Below, one piece after another: positions 24,620 through 33,064 of a DNA stretch of 36,426 nucleotides. The notes under the pieces were generated by a model that was not told the DNA's origin, did no database searches, and saw nothing but the letters and a program-made list of their open reading frames with translations. The number at the start of each line of letters is the position of its first letter. Position 1 is the stretch's first letter. A program made the position numbers and the translations under genes. This DNA is from Halomonas shengliensis (GTDB lineage: Bacteria > Pseudomonadota > Gammaproteobacteria > Pseudomonadales > Halomonadaceae), in NCBI RefSeq assembly GCF_900104135.1, contig NZ_FNIV01000016.1, positions 1-36,426 of the forward strand. The letters are read 5' to 3'.

Positions 24620-27367
24620 ATGCGCAGCGAACCGGTGATCCTCGGCGTCGCCTTCGGCTACCTGGCGCTGCTGTTCCTGATCGCCGCCTGGGGCGATCGC
24701 CGCGCCGAGCAGGGGCGCTCGCTGATCGGCTCGCCCAACGTCTACGCCCTCTCCATCGCTGTCTACTGCACCGCCTGGACCTTCTACGGCAGCGTGGGGC
24801 GCGCGGCGCAGTTCGGCCCCAGCTTCCTGCTGATCTACCTGGGGCCGACGCTGGCGATGCTGCTGGCGCCCTTCGTGATCCGCAAGATGGTGCGCATCGC
24901 TAGCGCCCAGCGCATCACCTCCATCGCCGACTTCATCAGCGCCCGCTACGGCAAGAGCTCGAGCCTGGGCGCGCTGGTGGCGCTGATCGCGCTGATCGGC
25001 ATCACCCCCTACATCGCCCTGCAGCTCAAGGCGATCACCGTCAGCCATGCGGTGCTGGTCAACTACCCCGAGGCCGCCGAGCTGCGCCTGGCCGACGAGC
25101 CCTTCTGGCTAGACAAGTCGTTCTGGGTGGCGCTGGTGCTGGCGGTCTTCATCATCCTCTTCGGCACCCGCCACCTGGACGCCAGCGAGCGCCACGAGGG
25201 CATGGTGGCGGCCATCGCCTTCGAATCGCTGGTCAAGCTGGTGGCCTTCCTCTCGGTGGGGGTGTTCACGGTGTTCGTGCTCTTCCAGGGACCCGGCGAC
25301 CTCTTCGCCCGGGTCGCCGCCACCCCGGCACTGGCCGAGCGCCTGGGGCTCGACGCCGTGCCCGGCGGCGCCACCGGCTGGGCCGGCATGCTGGTGCTCG
25401 CCTTCCTCGCCTTCCTGACCCTCCCGCGCCAGTTCCAGGTGCTGGTGGTGGAGAACGTCGACGAGCGCCACCTGGCCCGGGCCAGCTGGCTCTTTCCGCT
25501 CTACCTGCTGGCCATCAACCTGTTCGTGATCCCCATCGCCATGGCGGGCCTGCTGCTGATGGGCGGCGACGCCGACCCCGACAGCTTCGTGCTCACCCTG
25601 CCGCTGGCCGCGGAGCTCCAGGGACTGCCGCTGCTGGTGTTCATCGGCGGGCTCTCAGCGGCCACCGGGATGGTGATCGTCGAGACCATCGCGCTCTCCA
25701 CCATGGTCAGCAACCAGCTGGTGATGCCGCTGCTGCTGCGCAGCCGCCGCCTGCACCTGGGTGGGCGCGGCGAGCTGGCCGGCTGGCTCCTGGGCATCCG
25801 CCGGGTGGCCATCGTGCTGATCCTGCTGCTGGGCTACCTCTACCACGCGCTGATCGGTGACGCCTACAGCCTGGTGACCATCGGCCTGGTCTCCTTCGCC
25901 GCCGCCTGCCAGTTCGCCCCGGCGATGCTGATCGGCATGTTCTGGCGCGGCGCCCACCGCCGCGGCGCGGCGCTGGGGCTCATCGCCGGTACCCTGGTGT
26001 GGGCCTGGACGCTGCTGATCCCCGGCTTCGCCCAGTCCGGCTGGCTGGATGCCGGCTTCCTGGAGCACGGCCCCCTCGGCCTCGCCTGGCTGCGCCCCTA
26101 TGCGCTGTTCGGCCTGGAGGGGTGGGACATCTACACCCATTCGCTGCTGTGGAGCCTCGCGGCCAACGTCGGCCTGCTGGTGGGGGTCTCGCTGTTCAGC
26201 CGCCAGACGCCCCTGGAGCAGACCCAGGCGGCACTCTTCACCGAGGCGCTGCATCCCCAGCTGCTGCAGAGCTCGCTGTGGCACGGCCAGACCACCCGCG
26301 GCGAGCTGGGCGCCCTGCTCGACCGCTACCTGGGCAGCGCCGCCACCGCCCGGGTGTTCGCCGACGCCGCCGCGGGCGAGGAGGAGGACGCCGCCGCCCC
26401 GGCGAGCCCGGCGCAGATCGCCCGCGCCGAACAGGCGCTCTCAGGGGCGCTGGGTAACGCCTCGGCGCGGGTGCTGATCAACTCGGTGGTGCGCGGCGAG
26501 GCGCTGGATCTCGAGTCGATACTGAGCATCCTCGACACCACCTCGGAGACCCTGGAGGTCAACCGCCGCCTGGAGCAGAAGTCCCGGGAGCTGGCCCGCG
26601 CCAGCGAGGAGCTGCGCGCCGCCAACGAGCGCCTGCGCGAGCTCGACCGCCTCAAGGACGAGTTCGTGGCCATGGTCAGCCACGAGCTGCGCACGCCCCT
26701 GACATCGATCCGTGCCTTCGCCGAGATCCTGCGCGACAGCGGCGAGCTGCCCGAGGAGAAGCGCCGCCACTTCCTCGACGTGGTGGTCAAGGAGAGCCAG
26801 CGCCTGTCGCGGCTGATCGAGGAGATCCTCGACCTGGCGCGCCTGGAGAGCGGGCGCCTGACCCTGAACCCCCAGCGCCTCGACCTGGTCGCGCTGACCC
26901 GCCACAGCGTGGATGCCGTGCACCATATGCAGGAGGACCGGGGGGTGGCGCTGGAGGTGGCGATCGAGGTGGAGGTGGCGCCGGTGGTAGGCGACCCGGA
27001 CCGCCTCGAGCAGGTGGTCATCAACCTGCTCGACAACGCCGGCAAGTTCGCCGACGAGGCCGAGCCGCGGGTGCGCCTGAGCCTGGTGCGCCACAAGAAC
27101 CACTACCGCCTGGCGGTGGAGGACAACGGCCCCGGCATCGCCGCGGAGGAGCGCGAGCGGGTGTTCGAGAAGTTCCACCAGATCCAGCGCCCCGAGGAGT
27201 CGCCCGACAAGCGCCGCGGTCGCCCCCGCGGCAGCGGCCTCGGCCTGCCCATCAGCCGCGGCATCGTCGCCCACCTGGGCGGCCGGCTGTGGGTCGAGGA
27301 GGCGCCCCACCTTGGCGGCGCCTGCCTGATCATGGAGCTGCCGCAGGCACCCGCCCAGACACCCTAA
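24620..27367 (+). CDS. Sodium/solute symporter-type sensor histidine kinase (CrbS/CbrA family)
   Basis: A 915-residue membrane kinase. The first ~540 residues form an SLC5/SSS symporter domain with 12-13 helices (SIAVYCTAWTFYGSVGRA, RITSIADFISARYGKSSS). A STAC-like linker and a coiled coil follow (about 570-680), then DHp with phospho-acceptor His688 (MVSHELRTPL) and a full HATPase: INLLDNAGKF, DNGPGI, GSGLGL. A short basic insert (DKRRGRPRG) precedes the G2 box. There is no PAS domain and no C-terminal receiver, so it is shorter than many CbrA proteins. AAGGGA precedes the ATG. Known relatives control acetate/acetyl-CoA synthetase or carbon-nitrogen use; which applies here cannot be told. 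The likely partner is the CheY-like protein upstream. Its last four bases overlap the convergent DUF294 gene. Confidence 0.93.
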   Translation: MRSEPVILGVAFGYLALLFLIAAWGDRRAEQGRSLIGSPNVYALSIAVYCTAWTFYGSVGRAAQFGPSFLLIYLGPTLAMLLAPFVIRKMVRIASAQRITSIADFISARYGKSSSLGALVALIALIGITPYIALQLKAITVSHAVLVNYPEAAELRLADEPFWLDKSFWVALVLAVFIILFGTRHLDASERHEGMVAAIAFESLVKLVAFLSVGVFTVFVLFQGPGDLFARVAATPALAERLGLDAVPGGATGWAGMLVLAFLAFLTLPRQFQVLVVENVDERHLARASWLFPLYLLAINLFVIPIAMAGLLLMGGDADPDSFVLTLPLAAELQGLPLLVFIGGLSAATGMVIVETIALSTMVSNQLVMPLLLRSRRLHLGGRGELAGWLLGIRRVAIVLILLLGYLYHALIGDAYSLVTIGLVSFAAACQFAPAMLIGMFWRGAHRRGAALGLIAGTLVWAWTLLIPGFAQSGWLDAGFLEHGPLGLAWLRPYALFGLEGWDIYTHSLLWSLAANVGLLVGVSLFSRQTPLEQTQAALFTEALHPQLLQSSLWHGQTTRGELGALLDRYLGSAATARVFADAAAGEEEDAAAPASPAQIARAEQALSGALGNASARVLINSVVRGEALDLESILSILDTTSETLEVNRRLEQKSRELARASEELRAANERLRELDRLKDEFVAMVSHELRTPLTSIRAFAEILRDSGELPEEKRRHFLDVVVKESQRLSRLIEEILDLARLESGRLTLNPQRLDLVALTRHSVDAVHHMQEDRGVALEVAIEVEVAPVVGDPDRLEQVVINLLDNAGKFADEAEPRVRLSLVRHKNHYRLAVEDNGPGIAAEERERVFEKFHQIQRPEESPDKRRGRPRGSGLGLPISRGIVAHLGGRLWVEEAPHLGGACLIMELPQAPAQTP

Positions 27368-28491
27368 CCCCGGCGCGCCCGCTTCTGCAGCACGCGGATC
27401 CGCTGGAGGTCGTGGCGCAGCAGCAGGCGTTCGTCCTCGCCCAGCCGCGCGATATCCACCCAGCCGTCGGCGTGGCGGCCGGCGGCGAGGTTGCGGCGCT
27501 GCTCGGCCAGCAGCAGTCCCTGCAGCCGGGCGTGGGCGGCGGTGAGCGCGTGACAGTGCTCGGCGTCGAGGGCCCCGCGGCCCACCAGGGCGGCGAGGCG
27601 CCGCCGGGTGTCGGTCTCGCGAACGCCGTGGCGCAGCGCCAGCAGGCGCACCGCCGCCACCAGCGGCAGCATCGCCTGGTGCTTGAGGTTCAGGGCGCGC
27701 TCGTGGGGCGCGCCCTCCCGGGTGCCGGCCAGGCGCTGGAAGCGATCCAGCGCCACCGGCTGCTCGTCGAACAGCGCCCCCATCTCGTCGAGGAAGAGCC
27801 CCGCCCCGGGCAGCCGCTCGGCCACCCAGTCGCGCAGCCCCTCGGCCAGCGCCTCGTCGCCGTAGACCGGCGTGAAGTCGAGCAGGATGTTGGCCTGCTG
27901 CACCCGCTTGACCCGCCGCTCGGCGCTCCAGATCTCCAGCTGGCGCCGCCACTCGCCGAGGCGCTTGCGCCACATCGGCCAGCGCGCCATGACATGGCCC
28001 TGGCACAGCGGGATGCCGGCCGCATCGAGGCGCGCGGTGAAGCGCTCGCCCAGCGACTGGAAGTAGCCGTCGATCTCGACGTGCCGGGCGTCCGGGTAGT
28101 CCTCGAGGATCATGGCGTTGTCCTGGTCCGGGGCGAGCAGGCTCTCGTGGCGACCGCCGGAACCCAGCACCAGCACGCAGAACCGCACCGGCGGCGCGCC
28201 CCAGCCCTGCCCCGCCATCTCCGCCTCGGCCAGGCGGATGGCACGCCGGGTGAGCCAGGCGTTGTGGTCGCTGATCAGCTGGCTGATGCGCCAGGCGGGC
28301 AGGTCGAGACGCACCAGCGCCGTCACCAGGCGGGGCTGCCAGGCATGGGCGTCGGCGAGCTCCGGGTCGGGGCCCAGGGCCTCCAGGGCCTCGCGCAGGG
28401 GGGCGAGCAGGTCGGGCAGGCGGGAAGGGTCGGGAAGCCTCTCCCCGGCGAACAGGGTCCGCCAGGGCGAGGCCCGATGCAGCAGGCGCAC
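27364..28491 (-). CDS. Short DUF294 putative nucleotidyltransferase (GlnD-like)
   Basis: A 375-residue protein with the DUF294 nucleotidyltransferase core. The motif GSGGRHESLLAPDQDNAMI at about 110-128 supplies the GS and the D-X-D metal ligands. The helical substrate-binding domain follows (VKRVQQANILLDFTPVYGD). Family members beside actP-type genes usually carry an N-terminal cyclic-nucleotide-binding domain and CBS pair (about 620 residues); both are missing here. The start is GTG with no Shine-Dalgarno sequence, 17 bases past the HlyU-family stop, so translation is probably coupled. The gene converges on and overlaps the symporter-kinase by four bases. It may modify a signalling protein; target unknown. 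Confidence 0.87.
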   Translation of the reverse strand: MRLLHRASPWRTLFAGERLPDPSRLPDLLAPLREALEALGPDPELADAHAWQPRLVTALVRLDLPAWRISQLISDHNAWLTRRAIRLAEAEMAGQGWGAPPVRFCVLVLGSGGRHESLLAPDQDNAMILEDYPDARHVEIDGYFQSLGERFTARLDAAGIPLCQGHVMARWPMWRKRLGEWRRQLEIWSAERRVKRVQQANILLDFTPVYGDEALAEGLRDWVAERLPGAGLFLDEMGALFDEQPVALDRFQRLAGTREGAPHERALNLKHQAMLPLVAAVRLLALRHGVRETDTRRRLAALVGRGALDAEHCHALTAAHARLQGLLLAEQRRNLAAGRHADGWVDIARLGEDERLLLRHDLQRIRVLQKRARRG

Positions 28492-28507
28492 GGCGTCGGC
28501 GCCGCGG

Positions 28508-28825
28508 TCAGCGGGCGAACATGTCGTCGCCCAGCTCGTCGATGAAGCGCTGCGCCTTGCTGATCATCAGCTCGTCGCAGGCCTCGCGTCCGGGCACCAT
28601 GTCGGAGCGCTCGAAGCGGTGCTCGAGCACCTCGTCCTCCTCCTCCTCGCCGTCGCCGGTCAGGGGCTTGCGGATCCAGCCGCTGACGCGGTACTGGCCA
28701 CCCTCCTTGGCCGGCTCGGAGATGATCAGGTAGCCGCTGTACTCCACCGGTTCGGCGGCCGGCGCGTTGCCGGGGGTGGCGTCGTCGTCGCCGCCGAACA
28801 GCCCGGAGAGAAGCTTCTTGAACAT
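28508..28825 (-). CDS. HlyU family protein
   Basis: A 105-residue protein starting MFKKLLSGLFGGDDD. The core YSGYLIISEPAKEGGQYRVS, followed by HRFERSD and ISKAQRFIDELGDDMF, matches the HlyU family (Pfam HlyU), named after a Vibrio regulator annotation; members are widespread and their function is mostly unproven. An acidic insert (GDGEEEEDEV) sits mid-protein. I start at ATG 28825, which has AGGAGG seven bases upstream; the same frame extends further but without coding character. It lies 49 bp downstream of argG and 16 bp before the DUF294 gene. Confidence 0.88.
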   Translation of the reverse strand: MFKKLLSGLFGGDDDATPGNAPAAEPVEYSGYLIISEPAKEGGQYRVSGWIRKPLTGDGEEEEDEVLEHRFERSDMVPGREACDELMISKAQRFIDELGDDMFAR

Positions 28826-28874
28826 GGTCGGCCTCCTGGTGCCGGCGGGGCGCCCACGGCGCCCCGCCTCGGCA

Positions 28875-30095
28875 TCAATCCTGCTGGCGACCCTTGCCGG
28901 CGGCGATGCGCAGGCGCAGGGCGTTGAGCTTGATGAAGCCCTCGGCATCCTTCTGGTCGTAGGCGCCGGCGTCATCCTCGAAGGTGGCGATGGACTCGTC
29001 GAACAGCGACTGCTTCGACTGGCGACCGGCGACGATGACATTGCCCTTGTAGAGCTTGAGGCGCACCACGCCGGAGACGTTGTGCTGGGTCTCGTCGATG
29101 GCGGCCTGCAGCATGCGGCGCTCCGGGCTCCACCAGTAGCCGTTGTAGATCACCTCGGCGTACTTGGGCATCAGCTGGTCCTTGAGGTGGGCCTCCTCGC
29201 GGTCCAGGGTCAGCGACTCGATGGCGCGGTGCGCCTTGAGCATGATGGTGCCGCCGGGGGTCTCGTAGCAGCCGCGGGACTTCATGCCCACGTAGCGGTT
29301 CTCGACGATGTCGAGGCGGCCGATGCCGTTGTCGCCGCCCAGCTTGTTGAGCCGCTCCAGCACCTCGTGGGGCTTCATGGGCACGCCGTCCAGCGCCACG
29401 ATGTCGCCCTTCTCATAGGTAAGCTCGACATAGGTGGGCGTGTCCGGTGCTGCCTCGGGGGAGACGCTCCAGCGCCACATGTCCTCCTCGGCCTCGGCCC
29501 AGGGATCCTCGAGGATGCCGCCCTCGTAGGAGATATGCAGCAGGTTGGCATCCATGGAGTAGGGTGACTTCTTCTTCTGGCTGGTGAAGTCCACCGGGAT
29601 GTCATGCTGCTGGCAGTAGGCCATCAGCTTCTCGCGGGAGGTCAGGTCCCACTCGCGCCACGGGGCGATCACCTTGACGCCCGGCTTGAGGGCATAGGCG
29701 CCCAGCTCGAAGCGCACCTGATCGTTGCCCTTGCCGGTGGCGCCATGGGAGATGGCGTCGGCGCCGGTCTGGTTGGCGATCTCGATCAGGCGGCGGGCGA
29801 TCAGCGGACGCGCGATGGAGGTGCCGAGCAGGTACTCACCCTCGTAGATGGTGTTGGCGCGGAACATGGGGTAGACGTAGTCGCGCACGAACTCCTCGCG
29901 CAGGTCCTCGATGTAGATCTCCTTGACGCCCAGTGCCTGCGCCTTGGCACGGGCCGGCTCGACCTCCTCGCCCTGGCCGATGTCGGCGGTGAAGGTCACC
30001 ACCTCGCAGTTGTAGGTTTCCTGCAGCCACTTGACGATGACGGAGGTGTCCAGGCCGCCGGAGTAGGCCAACACGACCTTCTTGACATCGGACAT
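28875..30095 (-). CDS. argG: Argininosuccinate synthase
   Basis: A 406-residue enzyme that joins citrulline and aspartate with ATP in arginine synthesis. The PP-loop [10 protein letters not shown] begins at about residue 10, and the family signature [13 protein letters not shown] is present. Length is normal. A strong AAGGAG lies upstream of the ATG at 30095. argF, the preceding pathway step, lies 1.5 kb away at 31551-32471 on the opposite strand. Transcription likely continues into the hlyU-family and DUF294 genes. Confidence 0.98.
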   Translation of the reverse strand: MSDVKKVVLAYSGGLDTSVIVKWLQETYNCEVVTFTADIGQGEEVEPARAKAQALGVKEIYIEDLREEFVRDYVYPMFRANTIYEGEYLLGTSIARPLIARRLIEIANQTGADAISHGATGKGNDQVRFELGAYALKPGVKVIAPWREWDLTSREKLMAYCQQHDIPVDFTSQKKKSPYSMDANLLHISYEGGILEDPWAEAEEDMWRWSVSPEAAPDTPTYVELTYEKGDIVALDGVPMKPHEVLERLNKLGGDNGIGRLDIVENRYVGMKSRGCYETPGGTIMLKAHRAIESLTLDREEAHLKDQLMPKYAEVIYNGYWWSPERRMLQAAIDETQHNVSGVVRLKLYKGNVIVAGRQSKQSLFDESIATFEDDAGAYDQKDAEGFIKLNALRLRIAAGKGRQQD

Positions 30096-30132
30096 TCGGG
30101 GAGCTCCTTTCTGGTGAACGCTAGAGGGCGTC

Positions 30133-30138
30133 AGTATA
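30133..30138 (-). promoter_or_regulatory. Probable -10 box of argG
   Basis: On the minus strand TATACT (plus strand AGTATA, 30133-30138) lies 37 bases before the argG start. No good -35 is visible at 16-18 bases. No palindrome resembling an arginine box is evident. Confidence 0.4.
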
Positions 30139-30262
30139 GCGTGCCAGCCCGGCAGCGAATACCGCCCCGGGACGCGCCGCGGCCGAGCTGCTAGACTGCG
30201 CGGATTCGACCCGGGGCCGGGGCCGAGGACACGCAGACTGCAAGGACAGGAAGGAGAGGTGC

Positions 30263-30931
30263 ATGAGCGAGGCGATCGCCCGCGACCTGATGGCCCAGCG
30301 ATTCCGCAGCTACCTGCCGGTGGTGGTGGACCTGGAAACCGGCGGCTTCAATGCCGAGCGCGACGCGATCCTCGAGATCGCCGCGGTCACCCTGACCATG
30401 GACGCCGAGGGCAGGCTGCTGCCGGAATCCACCTACGCCTTCCACGTCGAGCCCTTCCCGGGGGCCAACGTCGAGCAGTCGGCGCTGGACTTCACCGGCA
30501 TCAACCTCGACGACCCACTGCGTCGCCAGGTGGCCGTGCCCGAGGCCGAGGCGCTGGGCGAGATCTTCCGCCCGGTGCGCAAGTCGATCAAGGCGCATGG
30601 CTGCACCCGCGCCATCCTGGTGGGCCACAACGCCGCCTTCGACCACGGCTTCCTCAACGCCGCGGTGGCCCGCTGCGGCATCAAGCGCAACCCCTTCCAC
30701 CCCTTCTCCAGCTTCGACACCGCCTCCCTGGCCGGCCTGATGTACGGCCAGACGGTGCTCGCCCGCGCCTGCCGCGCCGCCGGCATCGAGTTCAGCAACA
30801 GCGAGGCTCACTCGGCGCGCTACGACACCGAGCGCACCGCCGAGCTGTTCTGCGCCATGGTCAACCGCTACCGGGAGATCGGCGGCTGGGCCCAGGCCCA
30901 GCGCGAGCAGGGGATGGAGGAGAAGCCATAG
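30263..30931 (+). CDS. rnt: Ribonuclease T
   Basis: A 222-residue DEDDh 3'-5' exoribonuclease that trims tRNA and other stable RNA 3' ends. Catalytic residues: Asp23 and Glu25 (VVDLETGGF), the [10 protein letters not shown] block, and the C-terminal His and Asp in [14 protein letters not shown]. Numbering of the first pair equals E. coli RNase T, and length is close to it. AAGGAGAGG lies just upstream of the ATG. It is divergent from argG across 167 bp. A 7-bp repeat array starts four bases after its stop. Confidence 0.97.
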   Translation: MSEAIARDLMAQRFRSYLPVVVDLETGGFNAERDAILEIAAVTLTMDAEGRLLPESTYAFHVEPFPGANVEQSALDFTGINLDDPLRRQVAVPEAEALGEIFRPVRKSIKAHGCTRAILVGHNAAFDHGFLNAAVARCGIKRNPFHPFSSFDTASLAGLMYGQTVLARACRAAGIEFSNSEAHSARYDTERTAELFCAMVNRYREIGGWAQAQREQGMEEKP

Positions 30932-30934
30932 GCT

Positions 30935-30975
30935 GCAAGGCGCAAGGCGCAAGGCGCAAGGCGCAAGGCGCAAGG
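30935..30975. repeat. 7-bp tandem repeat (GCAAGGC) array
   Basis: Five full copies of GCAAGGC plus six bases of a sixth, all perfect, directly follow the rnt stop codon. Such an array is prone to slippage. It lies outside coding sequence, between rnt and the shared terminator. Confidence 0.9.
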
Positions 30976-31009
30976 AATTCAGGCTTGGTGGGGCATCCAC
31001 CTAAAGCAA

Positions 31010-31040
31010 AACCCCCGAAGGCTTCCACCTGCGGGGGGTT
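31010..31040. terminator. Bidirectional terminator between rnt and grxD
   Basis: AACCCCC (31010-31016) pairs with GGGGGTT (31034-31040). On the minus strand the stem is followed by TTTTGCTTT, a good T-tract 25 bases past the grxD stop. On the plus strand only TT follows, so it is strongest for grxD but may also stop rnt. Confidence 0.75.
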
Positions 31041-31064
31041 GGCGTGTAGCCCGTCGCCAGACGC

Positions 31065-31406
31065 TTACTGCTCGGCGTCATCCTTGTGCTTGGCGGCGGT
31101 CTCCTTGATCAGCGTCTCGAGCTCGCCGTTCTGGTGCATCTCCAGCACGATGTCGCAACCGCCGACCAGCTCGCCCTCGACCCACAGCTGCGGGAAGGTG
31201 GGCCAGTTGGCGTACTTGGGCAGCTCGGCGCGGATGTCCGGGTTGTCCAGGATATTGACGAAGGCGAAACGCTCGCCGCAGGACATCAGTGCCTGCACGG
31301 TCTGGGCGGAGAAGCCGCACTGCGGCAGCTGGGGGGTGCCCTTCATATAGATCAGGATCGGGTTCTCGCCGATCTGGCGCTGGATGTTCTCGAGGGTGGT
31401 GCTCAT
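31065..31406 (-). CDS. grxD: Monothiol glutaredoxin GrxD (Grx4)
   Basis: A 113-residue CGFS-type glutaredoxin that carries or transfers [2Fe-2S] clusters, usually with BolA proteins. The active motif is PQCGFS with Cys30. The remaining glutathione-site features are present (WPTFPQLWVEGELVGGCDI). ATG 31406 has GGGAG upstream and gives the standard length. A much longer open frame continues upstream but only as antisense to argF. It is divergent from argF. Confidence 0.97.
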   Translation of the reverse strand: MSTTLENIQRQIGENPILIYMKGTPQLPQCGFSAQTVQALMSCGERFAFVNILDNPDIRAELPKYANWPTFPQLWVEGELVGGCDIVLEMHQNGELETLIKETAAKHKDDAEQ

Positions 31407-31476
31407 GGCGTCTCCCGTTACGGATGCTGAGGCGGCGGGGAATACCCGAGTCCGCCGGTCGGTCTTGGTGAGGGCC

Positions 31477-31482
31477 ATTCTA
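31477..31482 (-). promoter_or_regulatory. Probable -10 box of grxD
   Basis: TAGAAT on the minus strand (plus ATTCTA, 31477-31482) matches the -10 box in five of six bases, 71 bases before the grxD start. The -35 region is poor. Confidence 0.4.
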
Positions 31483-31497
31483 CTGATCCCCGGCGCG

Positions 31498-31526
31498 TTG
31501 CGCATCCCCCGGCGGCTGGCTAGGAT
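31498..31526 (+). promoter_or_regulatory. Probable argF promoter
   Basis: TTGCGC (31498-31503) and TAGGAT (31521-31526) with a 17-base spacer, 25 bases before the argF ATG, form a plausible sigma-70 promoter. Confidence 0.5.
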
Positions 31527-31550
31527 GAGCGTTTTTGCGAGGAGCAGCCC

Positions 31551-32471
31551 ATGGCCACCCGCCACTTCCTGACCCTGCTGGACGCCAGCCCCGCGGAGCT
31601 CGAACACCTGATCCGCCGCGCCATCACCATCAAGCAGGCGCTCAAGGCCGAGGGCCCCACCTACACGCCCTTCCCCAACCACACCATGGCGATGATCTTC
31701 GAGAAGTCCTCGACCCGCACCCGGGTCTCCTTCGAGACCGCCATGGCGCACTTCGGCGGCCACGCCCTGTTCCTCTCGCCCCGCGACACCCAGCTGGGGC
31801 GCGGCGAACCCATCGGCGACACCGCCCGGGTGCTCTCCGAGATGGTCGACATCGTGATGGTGCGCACCTTCTCCCATGCGGGCCTCGAGTCCTTCGCCGC
31901 CGCCAGCAGCGTGCCGGTGATCAATGCGCTGACCGACGACTACCACCCCTGCCAGCTGCTCGCCGACGTCATGACCTGGACCGAGCTGCGCGGCGAGGTG
32001 CGGGGCAAGACCGCGGTGTGGATCGGCGACGGCAACAACATGTGCCACTCCTGGATCAACGCCGCCCGGCAGTTCGACTTCCGGCTGCGCATCTGCTGCC
32101 CCGAAGGCTACGAGCCGCGCCAGGATATCCTCGCCGCCGCCGGCGACCGTGTCACCCTCCTGCGCGACCCCGCCGAGGCCGTCGCGGGTGCCGACCTGGT
32201 GACCACCGACGTCTGGGCCTCCATGGGCCAGGAGGAGGAGCAGGCCAAGCGCGAGGCGGCCTTCGCCGGTCTCCAGGTGACCGAGGCGCTGCTCGACCGG
32301 GCCGCCGACGATGTCCTGTTCCTGCACTGCCTGCCCGCCCACCGCGGCGAGGAGATCAGCGAGACCCTGCTCGACGACCCGCGGGCCGTGGTCTGGCAGG
32401 AGGCCGGCAACCGGCTGCACGCCCAGAAGGCGCTGATCGAGTTCCTGCTGCTGGGCCGGGTCGACGACTGA
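31551..32471 (+). CDS. argF: Ornithine carbamoyltransferase
   Basis: A 306-residue anabolic enzyme making citrulline from ornithine and carbamoyl phosphate. Signatures: STRTRVSFE (carbamoyl-phosphate site), HPCQ, and [13 protein letters not shown] with the ornithine-site Cys. Length is standard. GAGGAG lies upstream of the ATG. It is unlinked in transcription from argG, but both lie within 4 kb. Confidence 0.97.
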   Translation: MATRHFLTLLDASPAELEHLIRRAITIKQALKAEGPTYTPFPNHTMAMIFEKSSTRTRVSFETAMAHFGGHALFLSPRDTQLGRGEPIGDTARVLSEMVDIVMVRTFSHAGLESFAAASSVPVINALTDDYHPCQLLADVMTWTELRGEVRGKTAVWIGDGNNMCHSWINAARQFDFRLRICCPEGYEPRQDILAAAGDRVTLLRDPAEAVAGADLVTTDVWASMGQEEEQAKREAAFAGLQVTEALLDRAADDVLFLHCLPAHRGEEISETLLDDPRAVVWQEAGNRLHAQKALIEFLLLGRVDD

Positions 32472-32488
32472 GGCCGACACCCCCTTAG

Positions 32489-32520
32489 ACCTTGGTCTTG
32501 TACGACCAAGGTTGTATAAT
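32489..32520 (+). promoter_or_regulatory. Strong promoter with 24-bp palindromic operator
   Basis: TTGGTC (32492-32497) and a perfect TATAAT (32515-32520) are spaced by 17 bases. The palindrome ACCTTGGTC-TTGTAC-GACCAAGGT (32489-32512) covers the -35 box and the spacer and ends two bases before the -10 box. A protein bound there would block RNA polymerase. The half-site TTGGTC/GACCAA resembles GntR-family operators in style (inference). It could also fold as a hairpin after argF, but lacks a T-tract. Confidence 0.65.
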
Positions 32521-32556
32521 GCGCCGCAGCAAATTCCAGCAAGGAAGACGCGGCGC

Positions 32557-32862
32557 ATGACACCTCCCCCGATCGACACCTTCGGCATGCAGCGCAGCCT
32601 GCGCCAGTGCCTCTCCAACATGGCCGCCCTGCTCTACCGCCAGGGCCACGTCCTCGAGACCGTGACCGTGCCCCACCGCGGCCTCGACCCCGCCACCCTC
32701 GAGCGCCTCGAGGCGGACTCCCGCGAGTGGTCCGCCTGCCAGCGCATCCTCGAGTCCAGCGAGGCGGCCACCTTCAACGAGCAACGGCGCTTCGTGCTCA
32801 CCGGCCTCGGCCGCGAGCTGCTGTTCGACATGTTCGGCGAGGGCGCGGCGGACTGCGCCTGA
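32557..32862 (+). CDS. Unrecognised 101-residue protein
   Basis: A small protein starting MTPPPIDTFGMQRSLRQCL. I do not recognise the family. It is soluble and predicted helical, has three cysteines (one in the last pair of residues, DCA), and no signal or membrane segment. AAGGAA lies 11 bases before the ATG. It is transcribed alone, from a strong promoter with an overlapping palindromic operator to an efficient-looking terminator, so it is probably tightly regulated and highly induced. Its function and regulator are unknown. Confidence 0.75.
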   Translation: MTPPPIDTFGMQRSLRQCLSNMAALLYRQGHVLETVTVPHRGLDPATLERLEADSREWSACQRILESSEAATFNEQRRFVLTGLGRELLFDMFGEGAADCA

Positions 32863-32902
32863 TCCCCCGGGCGACACCGCCCCCACCAGGCAGTCCCCCC
32901 CG

Positions 32903-32935
32903 AGGCCCGCCGACGCCGATTGCGTCGGCGGGCCT
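32903..32935 (+). terminator. Terminator of the 101-aa gene
   Basis: AGGCCCGCCGACGC (32903-32916) pairs perfectly with GCGTCGGCGGGCCT (32922-32935) around CGATT. The tail CCTTGGTT is moderately T-rich. The stem also overlaps the -35 box proposed for the thiamin operon. Confidence 0.7.
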
Positions 32936-32948
32936 CCTTGGTTATGTT
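32920..32948 (+). promoter_or_regulatory. Probable promoter of the thiamin operon
   Basis: TTGCGT (32920-32925) and TATGTT (32943-32948) are spaced by 17 bases and place the transcript start at about 32955, right at the riboswitch. Confidence 0.5.
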
Positions 32949-32955
32949 GGAACAA

Positions 32956-33061
32956 CTTGTCGGGGAGCCCTGACACGCGCCTGGCGCGCTGGACGAGGGC
33001 TGAGATCGGTACGGCCGAACCCGTTGAACCTGATCAGGTTGATGCCTGCGGAGGGAACAAG
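32956..33061 (+). ncRNA. TPP riboswitch (THI element)
   Basis: A thiamin pyrophosphate-sensing leader. Closing stem CTTGT (32956-32960) pairs with ACAAG (33057-33061). Conserved cores are CTGAGA (33000-33005), ACCCGTTGAACCTGATC (33019-33035) and GCGGAGGGAA (33048-33057). The variable arm between 32970 and 32995 is GC-rich. It lies before thiO-thiS-thiG, as expected. No terminator hairpin follows before thiO, so control is more likely at translation: the GGAGG inside the 3' core (33050-33054) could be the masked ribosome site. Confidence 0.97.
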
Positions 33062-33064
33062 CTC

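Noticed and set aside
28508..28825. HlyU-family protein as regulator of the type I secretion locus
   Set aside because: The link rests only on the family name. The gene is 18 kb away, within the argG transcription unit, and nothing in the sequence connects the two.
30935..30975. CRISPR-like array
   Set aside because: The 7-bp units are directly adjacent with no spacers; it is a simple tandem repeat.
31065..32621. A 518-codon minus-strand frame containing grxD at its end
   Set aside because: Only the last 113 codons are glutaredoxin, with their own ATG and ribosome site. The rest is antisense to argF and its flanks.
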